The notes beneath the pieces were generated by a model that was not told the DNA's origin, ran no database searches, and was given only the letters and a program-made list of their open reading frames with translations. 5,835 nt of DNA from Lachnospiraceae bacterium (GTDB taxonomy: Bacteria > Bacillota > Clostridia > Lachnospirales > Lachnospiraceae), in the NCBI GenBank assembly GCA_019420465.1, contig JAHZHB010000013.1, positions 1 to 5,835 on the forward strand, given 5' to 3'. The position numbers and the translations under genes are program-made. Shown piece by piece: positions 1-5,684 of the stretch. Numbering within the stretch: the first letter of the stretch is position 1; every line of letters begins with the position of its first letter.

Positions 1-782
1 GTCCAGTCATTGTCCGGATTGGCTTTCAGCCAGTCACGGGCAAACTGCTTGTCAAAGGACGGCTGGCCATGTCCCGGCTCATATCCATCTGCCGGCCAGA
101 AACGAGAGCTGTCCGGTGTCAGCATCTCATCACCGATCACGATATTGCCATTCTCATCCAGACCGAACTCAAACTTTGTATCCGCGATGATGATACCCTT
201 TGTCAGCGCATATTCAGCACACTTTTTATACAGAGCGATCGTATAGTCCCGAAGCTTTTCGGCATACTCCTGTCCCTTACCCGGGAATCTCTTTTCCAGA
301 TACTCTACACTCTGCTCATAGGAAATATTTTCATCATGATCCCCGATCTCAGCCTTGGTAGACGGTGTGTAGATCGGCTCCGGCAGCTTGTCAGACTCAC
401 GCAGTCCTTCCGGCAGCTTGATACCGCAAACCTCACCGGTCTTCTGGTAGCTGGCCCAGCCACTGCCTGTGATATAGCCACGGACGATGCACTCTACCGG
501 CAGCATCTCCAGCTTTTTACACATCATACTGTTGCCGTCAAACTTCTCCTGCCGGAAAAACTCCGGCATATCCTTAACATCTACGGAAAGCATATGATTC
601 GGCAGAATATCCTGTGTCATATCAAACCAGAATTTGGACATCTGTGTCAGTACAGTACCCTTTTTGGTCACTTCATTTTTCAGAATAACATCAAAGCAGC
701 TGATACGGTCTGTTGCAACCATGATCAGGCTGTCTCCATTGTCATAAATCTCACGTACTTTACCTTCTTTGATCGGTTTCAT
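1..782 (-). CDS. purC: Phosphoribosylaminoimidazole-succinocarboxamide synthase (SAICAR synthetase), 3' end cut by window
   Basis: This cytoplasmic enzyme of de novo purine synthesis joins aspartate to CAIR using ATP, giving SAICAR. The first 260 codons are present; roughly 30 residues are missing at the C-terminus, judging by the usual ~290-residue form. The N-terminus shows the nucleotide-binding start EGKVREIY (6-13) and VATDRISCFDV (22-32). Both family signatures are seen: LPVECIVRGYITGS (94-107) and IADTKFEFG (199-207), followed by TPDSSRFWP (222-230) and KQFARDWL (245-252). An in-frame ATG nine bases upstream (791) directly abuts the AAAGGAA ribosome site and leaves no spacer, whereas the ATG at 782 has a 9-base spacer and starts MKPIKEGK, so 782 is chosen. 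It has its own promoter and is separated from the broken gene upstream by a terminator-like hairpin. No purine riboswitch fits in the ~50-base leader. Identification is secure. Confidence 0.97.
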   Translation of the reverse strand, partial: MKPIKEGKVREIYDNGDSLIMVATDRISCFDVILKNEVTKKGTVLTQMSKFWFDMTQDILPNHMLSVDVKDMPEFFRQEKFDGNSMMCKKLEMLPVECIVRGYITGSGWASYQKTGEVCGIKLPEGLRESDKLPEPIYTPSTKAEIGDHDENISYEQSVEYLEKRFPGKGQEYAEKLRDYTIALYKKCAEYALTKGIIIADTKFEFGLDENGNIVIGDEMLTPDSSRFWPADGYEPGHGQPSFDKQFARDWLKANPDNDW

Positions 783-791
783 GCTCAGCAT

Positions 792-798
792 TTCCTTT
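792..798 (-). promoter_or_regulatory. Ribosome binding site deciding the purC start
   Basis: The minus strand reads AAAGGAA here. It lies 9 bases before the ATG at 782 and touches the ATG at 791, so only the downstream ATG has a usable spacer. A weak AT-rich hairpin (CTATTT/AAATAG, 799-815) sits just upstream in the leader; nothing shows that it has a role. Confidence 0.7.
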
Positions 799-840
799 CT
801 ATTTGTAATAAATAGTATCTCATTTATCTGTTACACTTAT

Positions 841-869
841 AAATTAGCACCATTTATGCATGCCGTCAA
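841..869 (-). promoter_or_regulatory. Candidate sigma-70/A type promoter for purC, extended -10
   Basis: On the minus strand a -35 box TTGACG (864-869, five of six consensus bases) is followed by exactly 17 bases and a weak -10 TAATTT (841-846). The TG at the extended -10 position (TGCTAATTT) compensates for the poor hexamer. Transcription would begin near 834, giving a leader of about 50 bases. No PurR box was recognised. Confidence 0.6.
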
Positions 870-922
870 GAGAGATACCAGATTTCTTTAAAAAATCTTT
901 ATATAAATCAGCTCAACATAAT

Positions 923-960
923 AACACGTGGGACTGACGTTTCCTGTCACCCCACGTGTT
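923..960 (-). terminator. Terminator-like hairpin after the GGDEF-EAL remnant
   Basis: A perfect 10-bp stem, AACACGTGGG (923-932) with CCCACGTGTT (951-960), continues after a small internal loop with TGAC/GTCA (935-938 and 946-949). It begins three bases past the stop codon of the broken EAL gene, the position expected of its terminator. The downstream tract on the minus strand (GTTATTATGTT) is only moderately U-rich, so termination may be weak. It would insulate purC from upstream transcription. Confidence 0.55.
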
Positions 961-963
961 TCA

Positions 964-1621
964 TCAACGCTCCATATTTACATATGCAACAAACTCATCC
1001 TCCGGCATCGGCCTCGCATAATAAAAGCCCTGTACCTCATCACATTTCATTTTTCTCAGTTCTTCCAGCTGATCTTTCGTTTCCACACCCTCAGCCAGCA
1101 CCTGCATATTTAATAATTTTGCTTTCCGGAATACATATTCATCCAGTCGCTCAATCAGACCATCTTTTTCATAAACCGGAATAAAATCGCCTGGTGATAC
1201 TACAGAACCGTCCGCTTTCTTCCATCTGACTAAGGCTTCAGCTCCGATCACATTTTTCCGTAACGCTATCTACTTTGGGCTGATAATAAACAACAAACTC
1301 CTGATCATGTAAGACATCTTCAAAGCTGTTTTCGATCATCTGCTCATAAATACGCTTCTGTGCCATTTCTTCTGTATAGTAAGCCAGATCACAGTCATAA
1401 TTCCCCATCACAGCTTCTGCTGCAATAGATGCATAATCACATATGGTAGATACAGAAAGACTCTTATCCACTTCTTCATAAATACCGTATTTGATCTTCA
1501 CCCCGGCGATCGGAGAATTTTTCATTACATTTTCGACAGTGTCAGTAATCCTTTTGTGATCCAGCTCTCCGCCTTCATAAAACATGCATACAAAAGAAGA
1601 ACTGCCCCTTCTTGCAACCAT
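964..1621 (-). pseudogene. Decayed GGDEF-EAL protein (cyclic-di-GMP signalling family), frameshifted and internally deleted
   Basis: The intact family contains a diguanylate cyclase domain (GGDEF) and a cyclic-di-GMP phosphodiesterase domain (EAL). The first part (1621-1238) opens inside a GGDEF domain whose signature has decayed to VARRGSSSF, then runs to the EAL entry FVVYYQPKVD. The frame is lost at about 1252: one extra base after a run of five A (minus strand) produces a stop. Removing it restores VTEK-VIGAEALVRW, exactly the expected EAL text. The second part (1251-964) reads EALVRW, FIPVYEKDGLIERLDEYV, then jumps from FRKA to KLLNMQVLAEGVET at about 1118-1126 and ends normally with QGFYYARPMP. 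The jump removes roughly 140 residues in frame, including the metal-binding N and DDFG motifs and the catalytic Lys region. The 5' end is also missing: the frame stays open only to a TGA at 1654. No enzyme activity is plausible. Confidence 0.9.
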
Positions 1622-1649
1622 GCCATTTTTGAGCCCCTCACTTTGCCTA

Positions 1650-1756
1650 CGTCACATTCTCACACCCAAACTTCCTCTACCCGCGCAGCAGGCGCCAGCC
1701 GTCCTGCGCCTCACCACCTACCACCCTGCCATCTCCCCAAAAGTCAGAATGTGACG
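1650..1756 (-). repeat. Inverted repeat bracketing a copy of the GC-rich repeat family
   Basis: CGTCACATTCT (1650-1660) is the exact reverse complement of AGAATGTGACG (1746-1756), an 11-bp perfect stem that gains two more pairs beyond one mismatch. The 85 bases between hold a diverged copy of the 70-bp repeat. The right leg overlaps the base of the large foldback element (from 1749), so the two structures compete for the same bases. Confidence 0.6.
1683..1739 (-). repeat. Diverged copy of the 70-bp GC-rich repeat
   Basis: This stretch begins with GCGCAGCAGGC, contains the 6-bp stem GCGCAG (1683-1688)/CTGCGC (1704-1709) followed by CTCA, and ends with ATCTCCCC, matching the tandem units at 5685-5824 in order. 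The middle is shorter and altered, and the G-tracts of the minus strand are interrupted, so no clean G-quadruplex pattern remains. It shows that the family is dispersed as well as tandem. Confidence 0.6.
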
Positions 1757-2020
1757 GCAAAATGCCGGGGATATGTCTGTCCTCTGCAAAATCCCTAAAG
1801 CGCGGGCTGACTGGTTCTTAGCGCACAAAAGCCGTGTAGTCATGGGTGTCTGCCGCTTACCAGGCGGCAGACAAGGATGCACTGAGCCGCGTTTTCATCA
1901 GAAAACGCAGCGAATGCATCCGGTCCCATGACTACACGACTTTTGTACGCTTAGAACCATCGCCCAAGCGACCGGGATTTTGCAGAGGACAGACATATCC
2001 CCGGCATTTTACCGCCACAT
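1749..2020 (-). repeat. 272-bp foldback element (long imperfect palindrome, predicted three-way-junction RNA)
   Basis: The left arm (1749-1846) and right arm (1925-2020) are inverted copies. Blocks 1749-1795 and 1974-2020 match at 45 of 47 positions; blocks 1813-1846 and 1925-1958 match at 31 of 34. A looser 15-17 base patch lies between. The centre has two separate hairpins: TGTCTGCCGC/GCGGCAGACA (1847-1873, 7-base loop), and an arm closed by GGATGCA/TGCATCC (1875-1921) with the tip GCGTTTTC-ATCA-GAAAACGC. Four of the five differences in the two good blocks are transitions that give G-U pairs in minus-strand RNA but A-C mismatches in plus-strand RNA, suggesting a structure kept in a minus-strand transcript. 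It begins seven bases past the sulP stop. It has no coding capacity, no obvious target-site duplication and no U-tract. I do not recognise the family; a non-autonomous mobile repeat or a structured 3' UTR/ncRNA are the main options. Confidence 0.85.
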
Positions 2021-2026
2021 CCGTCC

Positions 2027-4141
2027 CTACTCCCTCTCCTCTCTATGCTTCAAAACCATCGCATACACCTCCGGCCTCTTCTCCTTCAAATGCTCATCCA
2101 GCAAATGCCGCCTCTCCTTAAACCTCGCTGCCATCTCCGGATGCTCCCTGACCATCCTCTCATGGATCTCCCGGCGATGCCTCTCAAAATGCTCCGCCAG
2201 CGTCTGCTCATCCTTTCCGGAAATATTCACGATCTCCTTCAGATGCTCCTCCAGATGCTCAATCCACTCATCCTCATCCAGTTCATCCATATGCGCCCAG
2301 CGCCCATGCAAAAGCTCCTCAATATCCCCGTTCTTCTTCAACTGCTCGATCTGCAGCCGGATCTGCTTCTCAATCTGCGCCTCCGCATCCGATCCAAACG
2401 CCCAGACAAACTCCTGCACCCGGTTATCCACACGCTTTCTGGATGCCGAACGCTCCGTATTTTCCACATCACCCTTCAGCGGATACGGCCTGTTGATCCC
2501 CATATCCTTCAAAGCCACATGAATCGTCCGGCGCACACATCCCTCCTCTAGCAGATACCCCAGTCCCAGAGAACGCATCTGCTCATTCAGATCCGCAATA
2601 TGTTCCGTTATGCAAAACCGAATTCCCTGTTTTTTTAACGTACGCTGCAAAATGACAATCCTGTCCGCCGCCGTAATATCCATACTTCCGATACCACTCG
2701 CATCCAGAATCACTGCCCTTGTATCCTTCGAAATCGCCTGCTCAATATCTCTCTGCAGCACATCCACATTCGCAAAAAACAGACTGCTGCTGAACCGGTA
2801 GATCACTACACCCTCGATCTCATGGATCTGATCACCCTCCGCAAGATCCCTGAAATGCCGGTGTCCCGGCTGAATACCCAAAAAACACCGCGCCGGTTTC
2901 GCCGTACGGATGATCATCTCCGCAAAAGACAGGATAATACCGATCAGTACACCATTGATCGTTCCCAGCGTCAGCACACCCAGAAACGCTCCGAAAAAGA
3001 TCAGACACTCCTTCCGGCTCACCTTCCACAGCCGCAGCGCCAGATCAAACTCCGTAGCACCAAGCAGCGCCGAGATCACGATCGCCGTCAGCACCGGTAC
3101 CGGCAGATAGCCGATAAATCCCGTAGCAAACAAGAGCACCACGATCATCGACAGGCCGGCTACGATCCCCGTCAGCTGCGTTTTTCCCTGGTACTGCTCA
3201 CTCATCGCCGTACGTGACACCGACCCGTTGATCGGACAGCAGCCTGTCAGCGCAGCCACCAGATTGCCTGCCGAAAAAGCCAGAAGCTCCTGATTGTCAT
3301 TGATCTTATACCCATTTTTCTGTGCAAAACTATTCTCCGCCAGAAGCGTCTCCGCCATGATCACGACAGCGATCGACAGACTGTATGTAACCGCATCTTT
3401 CAGACTGATCGCCGTGAAATCCGGCAAATGCCATGCCGGCAGTCCCGGTGTAACAGCGTCCAAAGTGCGGATTCCCCACGTTTCAAACGGCAGACATACC
3501 GACAAAAGTGCTCCGACAGCCATAAGCACCACAGCCATGGGAAACTTTGGCATGATCCTTTTCATCACCAGCAAAATCGCCAGTGCACATATCCCCAGCA
3601 CAAGCGACGGCACATTGATACTCTGCAGCGTCTCCCCGATATGCTCTGCCAGCTCCAACAGTTCCCCTGTACCGCCACTGCCGCCCATCAGCTTTGGCAC
3701 CTGCATCAGAATGATCGTCGTACAGATTCCTGTGATAAAACCTCCCATCACCGGAGCCGAAATATAGCTGACCAGCTTTCCCGCCTTCAAAAGCGCAAAC
3801 ACAAACAGCCAGACCGCTACAAAAAACGTCAGCACAGGTACCACAGCCAGCGCCTCAGAAGAACCATTCTCAATCCCCAGCTCCACCAGTGCCGCACCTA
3901 CCAGTGCCGCCGGTGCCGCATCCACACCGAAAATAAACTGCGGCGATGTGGAAAACAGCGCAAACAGAAGGATCGGGAACACCGAACCATACAGTCCGTA
4001 TACCGCCGGAAGTCCCGCGATCTGCGCATAGCCCATAGATATCGGAATCGAGACTGCCATAATAATCAGTCCCGTTATCAGATCCTTCGAAAAATTCTTT
4101 TTATCATAATTTTTTAGCGTCTTTGCCAGTTCAAGCTGCAT
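2027..4141 (-). CDS. SulP-family anion transporter with STAS domain and long charged C-terminal extension
   Basis: This inner-membrane secondary transporter belongs to the SulP/SLC26 family (sulfate, bicarbonate or dicarboxylate in relatives); the substrate cannot be read here. With the start at 4141 it has 704 residues. About 12-14 membrane segments span residues 20-410, with family landmarks GLPAVYGLYGSVFP (TM2), FGVDAAPAALVG (TM3) and the GSVSRTA region. A STAS domain follows at about 438-545 (AVILDASGIGSMDITAADRI); its usual D-S/T-x-G loop reads DITAAD. The last ~157 residues are an unusual hydrophilic, Glu/Lys/Arg/His-rich helical tail. The start at 4141 is chosen because AGGAG lies four bases upstream and the protein there begins MQLELAKTLKNY; the earlier ATG at 4162 has no good ribosome site and lies inside reductase-derived sequence. 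It overlaps the upstream fragment's stop by 11 bases, implying coupled translation. No intrinsic terminator follows, only the foldback element. Confidence 0.93.
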   Translation of the reverse strand: MQLELAKTLKNYDKKNFSKDLITGLIIMAVSIPISMGYAQIAGLPAVYGLYGSVFPILLFALFSTSPQFIFGVDAAPAALVGAALVELGIENGSSEALAVVPVLTFFVAVWLFVFALLKAGKLVSYISAPVMGGFITGICTTIILMQVPKLMGGSGGTGELLELAEHIGETLQSINVPSLVLGICALAILLVMKRIMPKFPMAVVLMAVGALLSVCLPFETWGIRTLDAVTPGLPAWHLPDFTAISLKDAVTYSLSIAVVIMAETLLAENSFAQKNGYKINDNQELLAFSAGNLVAALTGCCPINGSVSRTAMSEQYQGKTQLTGIVAGLSMIVVLLFATGFIGYLPVPVLTAIVISALLGATEFDLALRLWKVSRKECLIFFGAFLGVLTLGTINGVLIGIILSFAEMIIRTAKPARCFLGIQPGHRHFRDLAEGDQIHEIEGVVIYRFSSSLFFANVDVLQRDIEQAISKDTRAVILDASGIGSMDITAADRIVILQRTLKKQGIRFCITEHIADLNEQMRSLGLGYLLEEGCVRRTIHVALKDMGINRPYPLKGDVENTERSASRKRVDNRVQEFVWAFGSDAEAQIEKQIRLQIEQLKKNGDIEELLHGRWAHMDELDEDEWIEHLEEHLKEIVNISGKDEQTLAEHFERHRREIHERMVREHPEMAARFKERRHLLDEHLKEKRPEVYAMVLKHREERE

Positions 4142-4445
4142 ACCTCTCCTGCCTTTCCCCATCCGTTCTCACACGGCTGTCCTTAGGAATCCCATGCAGA
4201 TACTTCGTCGACAGCGTTCCCTGCGCCAGCGGCGAAAACGCAATGATCCCGATACCATGCGCACCCGCATACGCCTTCACACCGTCCTGCTCGATCGTAC
4301 GGTCAAAGATAGAATATCTCCTCTGGTTGATGATAAACGGGCAGTGCAGCTCCTTTAGGATCGCAGCCGCCTTCTCGGTAGATTCCCTGTCATAATTGGA
4401 AATCCCCGCATAGATCGCCTTACCACTCTTTACCGCCTGGTACAT
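4131..4445 (-). pseudogene. Internal fragment of a YghZ/Kv-beta-type aldo/keto reductase, with its own ribosome site
   Basis: The 104-residue frame matches the middle of YghZ-like aldo/keto reductases: AVKSGKAIYAGISNY, PFIINQRRYSIFDR, GIGIIAFSPLAQGTLSTKYL and HGIPKDSR are in the family's order. The family is about 330-350 residues. The N-terminal barrel half with the catalytic Asp, Tyr, Lys and His is absent, and so is the C-terminal NADP-binding end after DSRVRTDG. It therefore cannot be a working reductase. However, it starts at an ATG with a strong GGAGG site seven bases upstream, has an in-frame TAA two codons before that, and ends by overlapping the sulP ATG by 11 bases. It may be translated as a leader that couples into sulP, or may simply be a remnant captured between a promoter and sulP. 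Family assignment is firm; expression is inferred. Confidence 0.85.
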
Positions 4446-4495
4446 CCTTTACCCTCCAATTTTTCTGTCATATCCGCACATTACACTTTTTCTGC

Positions 4496-4522
4496 ATTTT
4501 ACACATACGTTTTTCGCTTCAA
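4496..4522 (-). promoter_or_regulatory. Weak candidate promoter for the reductase fragment and sulP
   Basis: On the minus strand TTGAAG (4517-4522) and TAAAAT (4496-4501) are separated by 15 bases, two short of ideal. The -10 matches five of six consensus positions. It is the best pair found in the 156-base gap, and it sits just downstream of the operator-like palindrome. Confidence 0.3.
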
Positions 4523-4535
4523 AGACCAGTCTTCT

Positions 4536-4549
4536 TCCAAGCGCTTCCA
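4536..4549 (-). promoter_or_regulatory. CcpA cre-like / LacI-family operator-like palindrome
   Basis: The minus strand reads TGGAAGCGCTTGGA, which fits the cre consensus TGWAARCGYTWNCW at 12 of 14 positions and has the symmetrical core AAGCGCTT. It lies about 14 bases upstream of the candidate -35 box, so a regulator could act on the reductase-fragment/sulP transcript. It overlaps one arm of the bsh 3' hairpin by three bases. One short match is weak evidence. Confidence 0.35.
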
Positions 4550-4577
4550 ATATGCGAGATTAAATCTCGCACATCAG
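4547..4577 (-). terminator. 14-bp hairpin after the bile salt hydrolase gene
   Basis: Eight perfect pairs (TGCGAGAT 4553-4560 with ATCTCGCA 4564-4571, 3-base loop) extend to 14 pairs when read as minus-strand RNA. The three G-U pairs in the lower stem would be A-C mismatches in plus-strand RNA. It starts about 25 bases past the bsh stop. No U-tract follows, so it may be a factor-dependent terminator or an mRNA 3'-end stabiliser rather than a classical intrinsic terminator. Confidence 0.45.
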
Positions 4578-4601
4578 TTTTTCATACACCAAGTCTCTTT
4601 C

Positions 4602-5576
4602 TCAGTTCTGTCGGAAAATCTGCATTTCCTGCAGCATCGGATAACTTACGACCTCCGACCCTTCCAGATCCTCCCGGTGCATATCCACCGCCGTCACCTG
4701 ACCATTCTCATACGTCGTATAATAGTATATGCCCTTCACCGTATTACAGCAAGACGTGTAGATCGTAATCTCATACTTTCCATCCTCCACCTCACAGCAA
4801 CCCCGCTGCTGATCCACAGATCCCAGAATATGGAAAAACTGACTCACACTCGCTTCCTCCGTATCCCCCGACACCGCATGCGCCCGCGTAAAAGCCACCC
4901 GCGCAAACCGTGACGTAGAAGACAGATCCCCCGGCAGTCCAATACCACCCATACCCCGGCTGTACTGCTTCATCTCAATCTCCTTACTGAAATGATTCTC
5001 CGGCTGCTTCTCCGACAAATGCATATACTGATTCAGCAGAAACATCTGCATATCAAACGGCGGATTATTCGTCAGAACCCCCGCCGGATTCTCATGCACA
5101 TGCATCCCATCCGCCATACACTCCACCACCAGACAACCATCCGGCGCCGCGATCATATAATGCAACTGCGCACTCGGAAACCTCTCACTAAACGGCTCCC
5201 CCGTCACATTCGTCCTCCTCAGAAGCTCCCTCGCCTCCGCCACCGAAGCACACTGCGAAAGCACCCAGAGAATAAACTCAAACTGCGCCACATTCTCCTT
5301 ATCCGCACACTCCTTCTGATACACCGCATTCCCAACAAAATTCAGCCCGGCCATCCCAAGCCCCTTCTCATTCGCCGCATCATAAAACAACGGGTAACCC
5401 CCCGCCATATGCGCCATCCCAATCATCGCATAATGCTCAGAAAGCACCTTCCCATACCGAAACTCCAGAGGAAACTTACGCGGCACCACCGCAATCTCCT
5501 CCCCATAGGAAAACTCATAATCCAGCGTTCTCCCCATATAAAAATCCTTCGTCTGATACGTAGCTGCCGTACACAT
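4602..5576 (-). CDS. bsh: Choloylglycine hydrolase (bile salt hydrolase), Ntn-hydrolase family C59
   Basis: It hydrolyses the amide bond of glycine- or taurine-conjugated bile salts; the family has no signal peptide and acts in the cytoplasm. The 324 residues are full length. After removal of Met, Cys2 becomes the N-terminal nucleophile. The other expected active-site positions are present: Arg16 and Asp19 in GRTLD, Asn79 in AGLNF, Asn171 in VLTNNPPFD, and Arg223 in LPGDLSSTSRF. The Asn at AGLNF is typical of bile salt hydrolases; penicillin V acylases of the same fold usually have Tyr. ADGMHVHENP and FFHILGSVDQQ also follow the family. The start at 5576 is fixed by the need for Cys at position 2; AGGAG lies ten bases upstream. 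The gene appears monocistronic: a hairpin follows it and the next gene is 156 bases away. Taurine versus glycine preference cannot be judged from sequence. Confidence 0.95.
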   Translation of the reverse strand: MCTAATYQTKDFYMGRTLDYEFSYGEEIAVVPRKFPLEFRYGKVLSEHYAMIGMAHMAGGYPLFYDAANEKGLGMAGLNFVGNAVYQKECADKENVAQFEFILWVLSQCASVAEARELLRRTNVTGEPFSERFPSAQLHYMIAAPDGCLVVECMADGMHVHENPAGVLTNNPPFDMQMFLLNQYMHLSEKQPENHFSKEIEMKQYSRGMGGIGLPGDLSSTSRFARVAFTRAHAVSGDTEEASVSQFFHILGSVDQQRGCCEVEDGKYEITIYTSCCNTVKGIYYYTTYENGQVTAVDMHREDLEGSEVVSYPMLQEMQIFRQN

Positions 5577-5586
5577 CCACCCATTA

Positions 5587-5593
5587 CTCCTTT
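5587..5593 (-). promoter_or_regulatory. Ribosome binding site of bsh
   Basis: The minus strand reads AAAGGAG, with a slightly long 10-base gap to the ATG at 5576. Another ATG lies nearer (5584) but is out of frame and would not place Cys second, so 5576 stands. Confidence 0.7.
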
Positions 5594-5616
5594 CATAATA
5601 TAATCATCTAATCTGT

Positions 5617-5645
5617 CCTATAGCATACACCATTTCCCCCAAAAA
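5617..5645 (-). promoter_or_regulatory. Tentative extended -10 promoter of bsh with a homopolymer spacer
   Basis: The minus strand has TGCTATAGG (5617-5625), an extended -10 with a four-of-six hexamer. At 17 bases the -35 position is only TTTTTG, part of a T7-G5 homopolymer tract (5636-5647). The leader would be about 35 bases. Weak support. Confidence 0.3.
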
Positions 5646-5684
5646 AACTCTAAACATTTTCTAATTCTTTCCTAAAACTTAACT

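Noticed and set aside
69..815. 248-codon plus-strand open frame
   Set aside because: It is antisense to purC, whose both family signatures are read on the other strand; the translation resembles no family and has no ribosome site.
783..840. Purine riboswitch in the purC leader
   Set aside because: The predicted leader is about 50 bases, too short for the aptamer, and lacks its conserved loop and junction bases.
1749..2020. Foldback element as an insertion sequence with terminal inverted repeats
   Set aside because: It contains no transposase and no clear target-site duplication was found at either edge; a non-autonomous mobile origin remains possible but unsupported.
1846..2121. Plus-strand frames across the foldback element
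   Set aside because: They run through palindromic sequence and into the antisense of sulP; the nucleotide symmetry, not protein coding, explains the conservation between arms.
3428..4117. 229-codon plus-strand open frame
   Set aside because: Shadow of the sulP membrane domain; composition is extreme (His, Gln, Arg, Ser), typical of the antisense of hydrophobic coding sequence.
4139..4162. Earlier sulP start at 4162, adding MGKGRRG
   Set aside because: No good ribosome site precedes it, and it lies in sequence derived from the reductase fragment; the ATG at 4141 has AGGAG upstream and starts a normal SulP N-terminus.
4992..5603. 203-codon plus-strand open frame
   Set aside because: Antisense to bsh; rich in Arg, His, Ile and Pro with no recognisable motif.
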